64,000 bases of DNA from Rhizobium sp. BK418. Its GTDB lineage: Bacteria > Pseudomonadota > Alphaproteobacteria > Rhizobiales > Rhizobiaceae. The notes under the pieces were generated by a model. The model made no database searches. It worked only from the letters and a program-made list of their open reading frames with translations, and had not been told where the DNA came from. Both the position numbers and the translations under genes were made by a program. The stretch's first letter is position 1. The number at the start of each line of letters is the position of its first letter. The stretch lies in the NCBI RefSeq assembly GCF_004341105.1, contig NZ_SLZK01000003.1, positions 434,001-498,000 of the forward strand, in the 5' to 3' direction. Positions 35,917 through 44,985 of the stretch are shown piece by piece.

Positions 35917-37464
35917 ATGCGTCTCAAACTTATAACGACGACGAGCCTTGTTGCCCTATCGCTGTTCGGGGCAGCGCATGGGGCTGAGATCAATCAGGAC
36001 GGAGCGAACAAGCTTCGCGATAGTCTGGCGAAAGTGTTGCCAGACGATATTGCCAAAAGCGGGTTTGTAACCGTCAACCCGGCGGGCAACCGCTACGAGG
36101 TCATTTATGATCTTGCTAAACTGCTTTCGAAAGTGGACCCGACCAAGGTTGTAGTGAACGGACTGGCGCCCTGGTCGGTCTTCGCCACGCCGCTCGACAA
36201 TGGGTTCTGGAACCTCGAAGGCAACAACAGCTTCAATATTTCCGGCAATTTCAAGGGTCCGGACGATAAGGCCACGGATTTCACCTATTCCATTGCATCG
36301 CTTGTCTATAACGGCGTCTTCGATCCAGCGATCGCCTATCTGCGTTCAGGCGATTTCAAGGCCAGCGACATCCGGGTCACCTCGAAGTCCGATACAGACC
36401 AGGTCGATGCGAGTTTTGCCGGCATGTATTACAGGCTTGATTCCGCCGACAGTGCCAGCGGTAACGGCCGGCTGGATTTCAAGGGGAACGGGTCGCTTTC
36501 GGCGATGTCGGAGACGGTTACCGGCCCGCAGATGCCACCCGTCAACATCAAGGCGGATTCGATAGACTTCAATGCCAGTGTCGTCAGCCTGCCGGCGAAA
36601 GAAATCCGCGATATCGTCTTCTTCGTTCTCGACCATCTCAATGAGAAGAATCTGAGCAAGGAAGATGGCGACAAGCTGAAATCGGTCCTCAAGGCATCCT
36701 TCCCGCTGTTCTCGTCGGCCAACGAGACAATTACGGCGAATAACCTCACTATCGCCACGGTTACCGGCAGCGGCGGAGCCAAGGCCTTCGGCTATAATTT
36801 TTCCATCGACGGTCCAAGTGACGCAGTCCGGTTTGCTTTCGGCATGAATACCAAGGAAGTGACGCTCGACAGCCCGATCGTACCGGCGAGCTACCATGCC
36901 TTCCTACCGAAGAGTGTCGATCTGCAGATTGCGGTTCCCGACATGGATTTCGCCGCTTTCAGCGACGAATTCATGAAGATCGATTTCTCGAGCGGCGACA
37001 ATTCGGAAGAAAGCGGCAAGCAGGCTGCCGAGAAGCTCTTCCATGACGGTGTCTTCGTCGTGGATCTTCCGAAGTTCACCGCTGTCTCCGATGTTTACGA
37101 TATCGACGTCACCGGGAAGCTGCAGGGCCGCGTCGATGCGCAGAAGGATTATTCACTCCAGGCATCGATTTTGGCCCGCGATCTCGACAAGTCGATTGCT
37201 GCCATTCAGGAGCTTGCCAAGAGCGACCCCAACCTCCAGCAAGTGTCCTTCGGCATGATGATGGCCAAGGGTTTTGCCAAGACGGACCCGGATGGTCGCT
37301 CGCGCTGGGATATCAGCATGGCAGGCGACGGTTCGGTGGCGATCAATGGTCAGCAGATCAAGGGGCCGGATACCGAGGAACCGGATCAGGATCAAGGGCA
37401 GGAGCCGGAACAGGGACTGGAACCGGACCAGGATCAGGACCAGGCGCCGCAGCAGCAGCCCTGA
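35917..37464 (+). CDS. Large exported protein of unknown function with acidic glutamine-rich tail
   Basis: The product of about 515 residues has a signal peptide (MRLKLITTTSLVALSLFGAA then HGAE) at the chosen ATG 35917, with GAGGAG nine bases upstream; the upstream in-frame start at 35881 lacks one. The body is rich in beta-type strands with repeated short SFNISGNF, DFTYSIASL and DLPKFTAVSD stretches. The last 32 residues are an E/P/D/Q-rich repeat (EPDQDQGQEPEQ). I do not recognise a family. Likely periplasmic or surface-exposed. Ends with a terminator. Confidence 0.82.
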   Translation: MRLKLITTTSLVALSLFGAAHGAEINQDGANKLRDSLAKVLPDDIAKSGFVTVNPAGNRYEVIYDLAKLLSKVDPTKVVVNGLAPWSVFATPLDNGFWNLEGNNSFNISGNFKGPDDKATDFTYSIASLVYNGVFDPAIAYLRSGDFKASDIRVTSKSDTDQVDASFAGMYYRLDSADSASGNGRLDFKGNGSLSAMSETVTGPQMPPVNIKADSIDFNASVVSLPAKEIRDIVFFVLDHLNEKNLSKEDGDKLKSVLKASFPLFSSANETITANNLTIATVTGSGGAKAFGYNFSIDGPSDAVRFAFGMNTKEVTLDSPIVPASYHAFLPKSVDLQIAVPDMDFAAFSDEFMKIDFSSGDNSEESGKQAAEKLFHDGVFVVDLPKFTAVSDVYDIDVTGKLQGRVDAQKDYSLQASILARDLDKSIAAIQELAKSDPNLQQVSFGMMMAKGFAKTDPDGRSRWDISMAGDGSVAINGQQIKGPDTEEPDQDQGQEPEQGLEPDQDQDQAPQQQP

Positions 37465-37486
37465 GCGTCTCACGTGCATCGGAAAA

Positions 37487-37512
37487 AAAAGCCGGCCTTG
37501 CGCCGGCTTTTT
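37487..37512 (+). terminator. Terminator of the exported-protein gene
   Basis: GCCGGC (37491-37496) and GCCGGC (37502-37507) form a 6-bp stem extended by flanking A and T pairs, and end in a T run. Confidence 0.88.
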
Positions 37513-37580
37513 GGTCCTGTCGCGCGACTCCAGAGGCCCGATAATTCGGAATAGAAGAACCAGAAGTAGTCTGAAATCGA

Positions 37581-37605
37581 AAGAGCCGGTTAAATGCCGG
37601 CTCTT
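37581..37605 (-). terminator. Terminator of prs
   Basis: AAGAGCCGG (37581-37589) pairs perfectly with CCGGCTCTT (37597-37605); the prs stop codon abuts the stem on the minus strand. Confidence 0.82.
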
Positions 37606-38538
37606 TTAGTCGAAGAGACTGGAGACGGACTCTTCCTGAGCCGTGCGGCTGATGGCTTCGCCGATCAGCGGCGCCGTCGTCACGACGCGGATGTTGTGGG
37701 CGGAGAGCACAGCGGTCGTCGGCTGGATCGAATCCGTGATGACGAGTTCGCGCAGCTTTGAGGAGGTGACACGCGTAACCGCGCCGCCGGAGAGTACGCC
37801 GTGCGTGATATAGGCGGTGACGCTGGACGCGCCCTTTGCAAGCATCGCATCGGCTGCGTTGCAGAGCGTGCCGCCGGAATCGACGATGTCGTCGATCAGC
37901 AGGCAGTCCTTGCCTGTGACATCGCCGATGATGTTCATGACTTCGGATTCACCGGGCCGCTCGCGACGCTTGTCGACGATGGCCAGGAGACAGTCCAGGC
38001 GCTTGGCGAGCGCGCGGGCGCGAACCACGCCGCCGACGTCGGGCGAGACGACCATGACGTTGCTGAGGTCATAGTGGCTTTTGATGTCGCGCGTCAGCAC
38101 AGGCATGGCGAAGAGGTTGTCCGTCGGTATATCGAAGAATCCCTGGATCTGACCGGCGTGGAGATCGAGCGTCATGACGCGGTCGGCGCCGGCTTCGGTG
38201 ATCAGGTTTGCAACGAGCTTGGCGGAGATCGGTGTGCGGCCGGAGGCGCGGCGGTCCTGGCGGGCATAACCGAAATAGGGAAGGACGGCGGTGATGCGGC
38301 GGGCTGACGAACGACGCATGGCGTCAATCATGATCAGCAATTCCATCAGGTGGTCATTGGTCGGGAAGGAGGTGGGCTGCACGAGGAAAACGTCCTCGCC
38401 GCGCACATTTTCCTGAATTTCCACGAAGATTTCCTGGTCGGCAAACCTTCGGACACTGGCTTTCCCTAAGGGAACATTGAGATAGTTGCAGATCGCTTCG
38501 GCGAGTTGCCGGTTCGAATTGCCTGCGAAAACCTTCAT
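37606..38538 (-). CDS. prs: Ribose-phosphate pyrophosphokinase
   Basis: The 310-residue enzyme has [19 protein letters not shown] at its start, the ATP-binding [19 protein letters not shown] segment and the PRPP loop [14 protein letters not shown]. It makes PRPP from ribose 5-phosphate and ATP for purine, pyrimidine, His and Trp synthesis. Length is standard for class I PRPP synthetase. Feeds apt and other salvage genes in the same window. Confidence 0.98.
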   Translation of the reverse strand: MKVFAGNSNRQLAEAICNYLNVPLGKASVRRFADQEIFVEIQENVRGEDVFLVQPTSFPTNDHLMELLIMIDAMRRSSARRITAVLPYFGYARQDRRASGRTPISAKLVANLITEAGADRVMTLDLHAGQIQGFFDIPTDNLFAMPVLTRDIKSHYDLSNVMVVSPDVGGVVRARALAKRLDCLLAIVDKRRERPGESEVMNIIGDVTGKDCLLIDDIVDSGGTLCNAADAMLAKGASSVTAYITHGVLSGGAVTRVTSSKLRELVITDSIQPTTAVLSAHNIRVVTTAPLIGEAISRTAQEESVSSLFD

Positions 38539-38609
38539 CTTGGTCCGCCTGTTATGCGCTGATAGCCGCGCTTTTTAGCCAGCTTCCCGGTGAATGCAAG
38601 GGCTAAGGC

Positions 38610-38646
38610 GTCACATACTTTTATATTTATAAAAAGCTTGTGACTA
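38610..38646. repeat. AT-rich hairpin after the lipoprotein gene
   Basis: GTCACA and TGTGAC flank an inner TTTTATA/TATAAAA dyad (38619-38634), ending at the stop codon of the lipoprotein gene. Looks like a transcript end, although it lacks a distinct T run. Confidence 0.45.
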
Positions 38647-39495
38647 ACCGCCCTGGCTCTGCCGCCAGGATGTAAATTCCGAGATCGTCTTGGAGGCGAT
38701 CTGCTGCATCACGGAAGCAGGCACGCCAGCCCAGGGATCCGCCGCTGCCGTCGGCACGCTTTCCTGTCCTTGGATGCGATGCAGCCGAGCGCCGGCATTG
38801 TCGAGTACATCCCAGACATAGACTACGGTAACCTTGCCCTCGTCGCTGAAAGCGGAGAGATAGCCCTTCAGAATGTAATCGCTGCTTGTGTCGTTGGAGC
38901 TCTTGATGGCGAGGCCGTGCGCGCGGGCTTCCGCGCCCAGCTGGCGTGACAGCGGGGTGACAGCCTGGACCGGCGCACCAATGATCGGCAGGAAGCGTAC
39001 GGTATTGCCGCGGATCGACGTCGATGAAGAGATAGAGGGATCGAGTGCGGCCGTCTGTGTTGGCTGCTGTTGCGGGGCGGTCGGCTGCCCGGCTGCCGAG
39101 GAAGGCGGAGGCAAGGATTGTCCCTCGATCGGTCCCGAGGCGGCTGGCGAAGAGCCGTTGCGGGTGAGCGCATCGGCCTGAGCCTGCATCGTCGTCGGCG
39201 GAGCGCCAGTGCCGGGCCGGTAGGCCTGTGCCGAATAGTTCGGCCGGGTCGGACTCGTTTGCTGGCTATAGCTCGGCGTATAACCGTTCCGGCGGGGACT
39301 GGCCGGAAAGGTCTGCTGCGGCTCTCCGGCCATGCGTTCCGCCTCGCTTTGCGTCACGGGCGTGGACGAGCGTTGAGCCACCGAGGAGTCGCCGATCTCC
39401 ATCGGCGGTGTCAGGTTTAGCGCATCGGTCGTGTTGCAGGCAGAAAGCAAGGCGAGACAGATCAGGAGCGTGGGCGCAGTCGCAACTCGCGTCAT
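38644..39495 (-). CDS. Putative lipoprotein with proline-, glutamine- and serine-rich centre
   Basis: Read from the ATG 39493-39495 (AAGGA ahead), the product of about 283 residues has a lipoprotein signal: TLLICLALLSACN, with the lipobox LSAC. Residues about 25-150 are low-complexity and full of P, Q, S, T (TPSYSQQTSPTRPNYSAQ), while the C-terminal 130 residues look folded. It is probably an envelope lipoprotein. Longer in-frame reading upstream into other frames is noise. Confidence 0.82.
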   Translation of the reverse strand: MTRVATAPTLLICLALLSACNTTDALNLTPPMEIGDSSVAQRSSTPVTQSEAERMAGEPQQTFPASPRRNGYTPSYSQQTSPTRPNYSAQAYRPGTGAPPTTMQAQADALTRNGSSPAASGPIEGQSLPPPSSAAGQPTAPQQQPTQTAALDPSISSSTSIRGNTVRFLPIIGAPVQAVTPLSRQLGAEARAHGLAIKSSNDTSSDYILKGYLSAFSDEGKVTVVYVWDVLDNAGARLHRIQGQESVPTAAADPWAGVPASVMQQIASKTISEFTSWRQSQGG

Positions 39496-39596
39496 CCCTC
39501 GGTTCGTCCTTCCCACAATTGCATCAGCCCCAGCGAATTTATGCGGGTGGGGGGACCTGTCTGTCAATTCCGGATTCTTGCCGATGATTGCACTGC

Positions 39597-40748
39597 TTAG
39601 ACGCCGATGAAATCCAGTGGATGACGCGAAAGCGTACGGGGTGCTTCCCCCGTGGTCAGATAGGTCTGGCCGAGGGTCATTGCCGTACCGGTATCGGAAT
39701 CGGCAATGATCATATGCACGAAGAGCGACATGTTCGGCTCGATCGGCTGAGGATTGCCGGCATGGAACATCTGATGTTCCATCCAGGAGGGGGAGAAGCG
39801 CGCGCCGAGAGAGTAGCCGCAGGCATTGAGGCGATGGCGGGCGAGGCCGCGTTCGTCCATGATTCTGGCATGCATATCGAAGACATCGCCGAAGGTGTGG
39901 CCGGGTTTCAGTACGGTCTCGATCGCCTGGATCGTCTCGAGACAAGCATTATAGAGTTCACGCTGACGGTGCGTCGGCTCGCCGAGGACGATCGTACGCA
40001 TCATCGCGGCATGATAATGCGCATAGGTGCCGGCCCATTCGAGGGTCAGTTGGTCATTCGCGTCGAGCTTGCGGCGGCCGGCCTTGTAGCGGCAGAGCAG
40101 GGCATCGGCTCCGGAGCCAATGATAAATTCGTTGGCCGGATAGTCGCCTCCGCCGGCGAAGATGGCGCCCTGCATGGCGGCGAGAATATCGGCTTCGTCG
40201 GCGCCGGGCTTGGTCAATCGCATCGCCGCGTCCAGCGCATCATCCGCCAGCACGGCGGCATGCTCGATATAGGCGACCTCGGTCGGGCTCTTGATGAGGC
40301 GTAGTCGGCTGACGAGGTAGGAGGCGTCACTGATCTGGCCGAAAGTCGTCAGTTGCGCATCAAGCAGCCGTGCGACCCGGCCCGTCATGCCGTGTGTGTC
40401 ATATTCGACGCCGATGCGGGCGCCGAGCAGGTCCATCTCGACAAGCAGATTCTTGAGGTCCATTGTCGGATCGGCATTGACGCGATCGACCCAGATATGA
40501 ATGTCTTCAATAATGGAAGTGTGCCGGGCCTGACGCAAGTCGGCCGAACGGGTGAGGAGGGCCATGGTTCCGTCGGACTTGACGACCAGCGTCTGGAAGA
40601 AGCAGTAGCCGAAGCTGTCGTAGCCGGTCAGCCAGTACATGCTCTCTTGCGCGAAAAGCAGCAGGGCATCGAGCTTTTCTTCCTTCATCCTGTCTGTCAG
40701 GCGTGCGAGCCGGCTCGCAAATTCAGCTCGTTCGAAATGGAGTGCCAT
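39597..40748 (-). CDS. Creatinase/ectoine-hydrolase-like M24 protein without metal ligands
   Basis: The 383-residue protein has a creatinase/prolidase N-terminal domain (DALLLFAQESMYWLTGYDSF) and a pita-bread C-terminal domain. The region expected to hold the two Asp ligands reads LEWAGTYAHYHAAMMRT, the His region reads ACGYSLGARFSPSW, and the Glu region reads MSLFVHMIIAD, so none of the five M24 metal ligands is present. This pattern is like creatinase and ectoine-hydrolase-type enzymes, which act on small substrates without two metals. Substrate not known. Lies in a run with pgeF, midA-type and lgt. Confidence 0.85.
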   Translation of the reverse strand: MALHFERAEFASRLARLTDRMKEEKLDALLLFAQESMYWLTGYDSFGYCFFQTLVVKSDGTMALLTRSADLRQARHTSIIEDIHIWVDRVNADPTMDLKNLLVEMDLLGARIGVEYDTHGMTGRVARLLDAQLTTFGQISDASYLVSRLRLIKSPTEVAYIEHAAVLADDALDAAMRLTKPGADEADILAAMQGAIFAGGGDYPANEFIIGSGADALLCRYKAGRRKLDANDQLTLEWAGTYAHYHAAMMRTIVLGEPTHRQRELYNACLETIQAIETVLKPGHTFGDVFDMHARIMDERGLARHRLNACGYSLGARFSPSWMEHQMFHAGNPQPIEPNMSLFVHMIIADSDTGTAMTLGQTYLTTGEAPRTLSRHPLDFIGV

Positions 40749-40753
40749 ACCGG

Positions 40754-41548
40754 TTACATCTCCCTGATGCTGATCGCCGAAATCTGCCGGCCGTAGTCCG
40801 GTTCTTTTTTATGTGTGGTCCGGCGATAGGAAAAAAAGCGCTCGCTGTCTGGATAGGTGCAAAGGCCGAGGCTTTCGGCGCGCACGCCTGCGTTTTTCAG
40901 TCGCTCGACGGTCAGTCCCGGCAGATCAAACATGGCATGGCCAGATGTCCGGGAGGGGATGAAATAACGTTCATAGGCCGGATCGTAGGCAAGAAAGCGC
41001 TCGATGAATTCAGGGCCGACTTCATAACTTGCCTGGCTGATCGAGGGGCCGAGGCAGGCGACGATATTATCCTTGCTGGCGCCAAGCGCCTCCATCGCAC
41101 CGATAGTGTTTTCAAGTACACCGGTCAGGGCGCCTTTCCAACCGGCATGGGCGGCGCCGATCACGCGGTTTTCCGGATCGGCAAAGAGGATCGGACCGCA
41201 ATCGGCGGCCAGCACACCCAATACGATGCCAGGCGTTGTCGTAACCATCGCGTCCGCCTGAGGCCTGGAACCGTCGTAATCGGGCCCGACGGTGACGACG
41301 TCGGGGGAGTGGACCTGATGGACTGTCGCCAGCCGGTCGACCGGCAGGTCGAACCAGGCGGCGACGCGCCTGCGGTTTTCCTGTACATTTTCACGCTCGT
41401 CATTTGAGCCGAGGCCGACATTGAGGCCGCGATAGATGCCTTCGGATACTCCGCCAGCGCGGGTGAAATAGCCGTGGCGGATCACGCCGCCGGCCACTTC
41501 GTTCAGCAGCGCGCTTTCGATCGGTGCTGGAGAGGCCGAATCTGTCAT
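40754..41548 (-). CDS. pgeF: Peptidoglycan editing factor / polyphenol oxidase, laccase domain
   Basis: The product of 264 residues has the multicopper-type DUF152 signature: VHQVHSPDVVTV, LAADCGPILF and HAGWKGALTGVLENT, which carry the metal-binding Cys and His. Enzymes of this family edit incorrect amino acids in peptidoglycan precursors or act as polyphenol oxidases. Start at the ATG 41546-41548. Starts five bases ahead of the M24 gene on the same strand, so likely one operon with M24 and lies between it and midA-type. Confidence 0.94.
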   Translation of the reverse strand: MTDSASPAPIESALLNEVAGGVIRHGYFTRAGGVSEGIYRGLNVGLGSNDERENVQENRRRVAAWFDLPVDRLATVHQVHSPDVVTVGPDYDGSRPQADAMVTTTPGIVLGVLAADCGPILFADPENRVIGAAHAGWKGALTGVLENTIGAMEALGASKDNIVACLGPSISQASYEVGPEFIERFLAYDPAYERYFIPSRTSGHAMFDLPGLTVERLKNAGVRAESLGLCTYPDSERFFSYRRTTHKKEPDYGRQISAISIREM

Positions 41549-41654
41549 GCGATATTCCGGGTCTTTTTGGAGGGGATCGACGTCATCGTCGCCGAATCTC
41601 GTCCGGCGAAGCATGCCATTTTGCGGCGGATGTTGGCGAGCGTCGGGCCGCCTG

Positions 41655-42755
41655 TCAATCCACCGGACGGAACGGCATCAGGTCGATCGCCGGATAAGAG
41701 ACGGCGAGCACCTTGAAGAGTTCGCCCATGCGACCTTCTCCCGCGCCGGCCAACCGATCGACGGCGCTCTGGATGATCTGCTGCGTATGCGGTTCCCGGT
41801 CGCGGCCAAGAGCGGCTGCGCGTTCCAGAATGCCAAGGCCGGTCAGGAAATCACCTTGATGGAGCGCGCCGTTGATGTGGATCTCGGCAGAAGCCGCCGT
41901 TTCCGCAAGCTGCTGGAAATCGACATGGCTCGTCAGGTCCGCTTCGCCGGGATGGGCGAGCGGCGGATCGAATTCGTGCATGCGCACGGCTTGCAGCGTG
42001 TCGCCAAAACCGGTGACGAGGTGTCCGTAGTCGATTACGAGCGCGGTGCCGCTGAAGGCCCGCAGCCTTTCGCAGATGGCACTCATGACTGCCTGGCGCG
42101 CGGGCGAGATCTCGAACAGTGTGCCGACAGGGACGTTCTGCGCGGGCTCAGGCAGTAGCGCCGGATCTATGCCGGCGACACCAGCCGCAAACATCAGTTC
42201 GCCATCGGCATCGAGGCCGACCATGCGCTCGCGAAAGCCGGTCGGAGTGCGTATGAACTGTCGGATCGGGATCGCGTCGAAGAGCTCGTTGGCGACGATC
42301 AGCGTGAAGCCGGGCGGTACCTCGTCGAAGCCGGAATGCCAGCTGACCTTGCCGTCATACGGCTCGAGCGTCTGGCCCTGGATATCGCGCAGGCGTTCAC
42401 TCGTTTCGACCAGATGGATCGTCATATTGTCGAAGAGCGGCGGGGCGATGCGCGCAATCACCCGCAACATATCCGACATCATCGTGCCGCGGCCGGGGCC
42501 GATTTCGACGAGGCGAACGCCAGCGGCCATGTCGTGACGCTGCCATGCGTGGACCACGAAGACGCCAATCATTTCGCCGAAGAGCTGGCTGACCTCGGGC
42601 GCGGTCACGAAATCGCCCGAACGGCCGAAGGGCTCGCGGGTGCGGTAATAGCCGTATTCGGGATCAGCAAGGCACAGCGAGAAATAGTCGGTGACACTGA
42701 TCGGTCCGTTTGCCTGGATGATCGTCTTGATCTTTTCGCCTAATGCGGTGGTCAT
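41655..42755 (-). CDS. MidA/NDUFAF7-type class I SAM methyltransferase
   Basis: The 366-residue protein has the SAM-dependent methyltransferase fold with VRLVEIGPGRGTMMSDMLR and the family's FVTAPEVSQLFGEM near the N-terminus, as in MidA (DUF185). The mitochondrial member NDUFAF7 methylates an Arg of complex I during its assembly, and a similar role is likely, though not shown, in alphaproteobacteria. Starts 19 bases after the lgt stop; the pgeF gene follows after 106 bases. Confidence 0.92.
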   Translation of the reverse strand: MTTALGEKIKTIIQANGPISVTDYFSLCLADPEYGYYRTREPFGRSGDFVTAPEVSQLFGEMIGVFVVHAWQRHDMAAGVRLVEIGPGRGTMMSDMLRVIARIAPPLFDNMTIHLVETSERLRDIQGQTLEPYDGKVSWHSGFDEVPPGFTLIVANELFDAIPIRQFIRTPTGFRERMVGLDADGELMFAAGVAGIDPALLPEPAQNVPVGTLFEISPARQAVMSAICERLRAFSGTALVIDYGHLVTGFGDTLQAVRMHEFDPPLAHPGEADLTSHVDFQQLAETAASAEIHINGALHQGDFLTGLGILERAAALGRDREPHTQQIIQSAVDRLAGAGEGRMGELFKVLAVSYPAIDLMPFRPVD

Positions 42756-42774
42756 GGCGGCAGTCCCGGTGTCT

Positions 42775-43599
42775 TCAGTGCTGCTGCAAAGCAGCAGCCT
42801 GACGGCGGGCGCGGAAGATCGCCCAGAGGCCGAGCAGGATCATGGGGAAGGACAGAACCATGCCCATCGTCAGCCAACTTGTGCCGAGCAGATAGCCGAG
42901 CTGCGCATCCGGCTCCCGGAAGAATTCCACAAGGATGCGCGACAGCGCATAGCCGCAGACGAAGACGCCAGTGATGAGGCCCGGGCTCTTCAGAGCCTTG
43001 GCGCCAAAGACGAGGGCAGCAAGAACGAGCAGCAAGACGATGCCTTCCAGACCGGCTTCGTAAAGCTGGCTCGGATGGCGGGCAAAGGGGCCGCCAGTCG
43101 GGAAGACGACTGCCCAGGGCATGTCCGTCAGCCGGCCCCAGAGCTCGCCGTTGATGAAGTTGGCAATACGGCCGAAGAACAAGCCGCAGGGTACGACTGT
43201 TGCGACGATGTCGAACAGGCTCCAGATCGGGATATGGTTGCGGCGGGCAAAGAGGATCATGGCGATCGTGGTCCCGGTCAGGCCGCCATGGAAGGACATG
43301 CCGCCATTCCAGATCTGCACGGCGCGGATCGGATTTTCGACGATGGCGCCGAGATCATAGAAGAGAATGTAGCCGATGCGACCGCCCAGCACGATGCCGA
43401 GGGCTGCCCAGACGATGAAGTCGTCGAGCTGGGTCCTTGTAATGGGCGAGCTATCGTTCGGCCAAAGCGCATCGTTTGCGGCAAGGCGGCGGGCATAGGC
43501 CCAGCCGAGCAGGATGCCGGCGACATAGGCCAGACCATACCAGTGAATCGCCAGCGGGCCGATCGAAAAAGCGATCGGGTCGATATTAGGGAAAGGCAT
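42775..43599 (-). CDS. lgt: Phosphatidylglycerol-prolipoprotein diacylglyceryl transferase
   Basis: A product of 274 residues with seven membrane segments and Lgt hallmarks: [33 protein letters not shown] and the RHPSQLYEA motif. It adds diacylglycerol to the lipobox Cys of prolipoproteins and so matures the lipoprotein at 38644 and others. The ATG 43599 has no clear ribosome site, and a GTG at 43701 is an alternative, so the start is less certain. Confidence 0.95.
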   Translation of the reverse strand: MPFPNIDPIAFSIGPLAIHWYGLAYVAGILLGWAYARRLAANDALWPNDSSPITRTQLDDFIVWAALGIVLGGRIGYILFYDLGAIVENPIRAVQIWNGGMSFHGGLTGTTIAMILFARRNHIPIWSLFDIVATVVPCGLFFGRIANFINGELWGRLTDMPWAVVFPTGGPFARHPSQLYEAGLEGIVLLLVLAALVFGAKALKSPGLITGVFVCGYALSRILVEFFREPDAQLGYLLGTSWLTMGMVLSFPMILLGLWAIFRARRQAAALQQH

Positions 43600-43821
43600 T
43601 ATAGCAAGAAGATCAGCGGCTATCGGCAAGGTTTTCCCACCCGTTGAGATGCGCGGAACATGGCTCCGCGATGTCTGACGGTCAAGTGCATTGTTCGTCA
43701 CGGGGCCTAGCGTAAGGGCTTATCCCGCGCAAAGCGCTTGCATCCTTAACGGCGAAGCCCTACCTCCATTTCAGCGGCCGCAAGGCCTGACAATCACGTC
43801 GTGCGAAGGGAGAAATACGCC

Positions 43822-44082
43822 ATGACGACCGGAACGAACCGCATCATGGATGAATTCGCCAAGCTGATGACCGATGCCGCCGGTGCAGCGCAGGGCGTGC
43901 GCAAGGAGATCGAGACGGCGTTCAACGCGCAAGCCGAGCGCTGGCTGAACAGCATGGATGTCGTCAAGCGTGAGGAATTCGAAGCCGTGCGCGAAATGGC
44001 TATCAAGGCCCGCGACGAAAACGAGGTGCTCGCTGCCCGTATTGCTGCGCTCGAAGCGAAGCTTGCCGCAAAGGGCAAGTGA
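43822..44082 (+). CDS. ubiK: UbiK-type accessory factor
   Basis: The 86-residue product starts at the ATG 43822 (GAAGGGAG upstream) and is largely helical: MTTGTNRIMDEFAKLMTDAAGAA then VRKEIETAFNAQAERWLN, and ends in a coiled-coil EVLAARIAALEAKLAAK. This is the UbiK (YqiC) pattern, an accessory factor for ubiquinone biosynthesis. Upstream gap to lgt is divergent. Confidence 0.88.
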   Translation: MTTGTNRIMDEFAKLMTDAAGAAQGVRKEIETAFNAQAERWLNSMDVVKREEFEAVREMAIKARDENEVLAARIAALEAKLAAKGK

Positions 44083-44107
44083 TATCAGCAAAGATAAGTT
44101 GCTGTAT

Positions 44108-44145
44108 AAGGTGCGGCGTGGCCCATGTGCTACATGCCGCATCTT
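44108..44145. repeat. Long hairpin downstream of ubiK
   Basis: AAGGTGCGGC (44108-44117) pairs with GCCGCATCTT (44136-44145), a 10-bp stem with one G-T pair around an inner ATGT/ACAT dyad. No T run follows, so it is not a clear terminator; an RNA element or weak terminator is possible. Confidence 0.4.
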
Positions 44146-44483
44146 CGATAAAAAAATCAGGTATGCTTTTCCACCTGTGGACACTGCCAAAAAATCCAAT
44201 GAGCAGAGTCTTTTACCTCCCCCGTTGAATCTGATTCCCTAAGTGCTTTCCACAACCGGCCCGGCCAAATTTCCGCTCGGGGGGCTGGCAGGCCGCCAGG
44301 GGCATTATACACTGATTTTAAATGATGATTCGAAGCGAATGGTAAGCTCCGGGCAGGTTCACTGCGTTAGTCTGGCAGCGGTTCAGCGATCATCCCGAGT
44401 GGTGGTTTCCGGTATTGCGTGTGTCTTGTTTTGTGTTTTTTCACGAAGTTGGGCCGCATTCATTCCGGTCAAGAAGGTGCTGC
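44146..44483. other. Gene-free stretch upstream of ybjN-like gene
   Basis: About 340 bases with no supported reading frame. It is slightly less GC-rich than neighbours and should hold the promoter of the ybjN/proC genes, but I see no confident site. Confidence 0.5.
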
Positions 44484-44984
44484 ATGAGCCTTATGGAATT
44501 GGAAGTCGAACGCCAGTCAAACCCGGTCGACATGATCGAGTACGTGGCCTCAAATAATGACTGGTCATTCGAGCGCTCCGGCGAAGACGAAATTGCAATG
44601 ACTGTAGAAGGCCGCTGGGCCGACTATCATGTCTCTTTTTCCTGGATGGAGGAATTTGAAGCGCTGCATCTCGGCTGCGCCTTCGACATCAAGGTTCCTG
44701 AAGTCAGGGTCAACGAAGTGGTGAAGCTGCTCTCGGCGATCAACGGGCAGGTGCTGATGGGGCACTTCGACCTGTGGCGTCAGGAAGATGTTGTCATCTT
44801 CCGTCAGTCGCTGCTGCTTGCCGGCGGGGCCGAGCCGACCAATCGCCAGGTCGAAGTGCTGCTGTCCAGTGCGCTCGATACCTGCGAAGCCTATTATCAA
44901 GCTTTCCAATTCGTCGTATGGTCCGGCATGGAAGCCAACAAGGCGATGGAGGCGGTCCTTTTTGAAACCGTCGGTGAGGCATAA
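44484..44984 (+). CDS. YbjN domain-containing protein
   Basis: The 166-residue product starts at the ATG 44484 (AGAAGG seven bases ahead) and shows the YbjN (type III secretion chaperone-like) pattern: WADYHVSFSWMEEFEALHLGC, VNEVVKLLSAINGQVLMGHF, FRQSLLLAGGAEPTNRQVEVL. YbjN proteins are thought to be regulators or chaperones; the role in this organism is not known. The stop is one base before proC, so the two share a transcript. Confidence 0.9.
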   Translation: MSLMELEVERQSNPVDMIEYVASNNDWSFERSGEDEIAMTVEGRWADYHVSFSWMEEFEALHLGCAFDIKVPEVRVNEVVKLLSAINGQVLMGHFDLWRQEDVVIFRQSLLLAGGAEPTNRQVEVLLSSALDTCEAYYQAFQFVVWSGMEANKAMEAVLFETVGEA

Positions 44985-44985
44985 C

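Noticed and set aside
38644..39945. 433-codon version of the lipoprotein
   Set aside because: The first 150 residues are Arg-rich and overlap the M24 gene in another frame; the lipobox places the true start at 39495.
44243..44557. 104-codon frame between ubiK and ybjN
   Set aside because: Overlaps the ybjN start in another frame; no ribosome site or homology seen.
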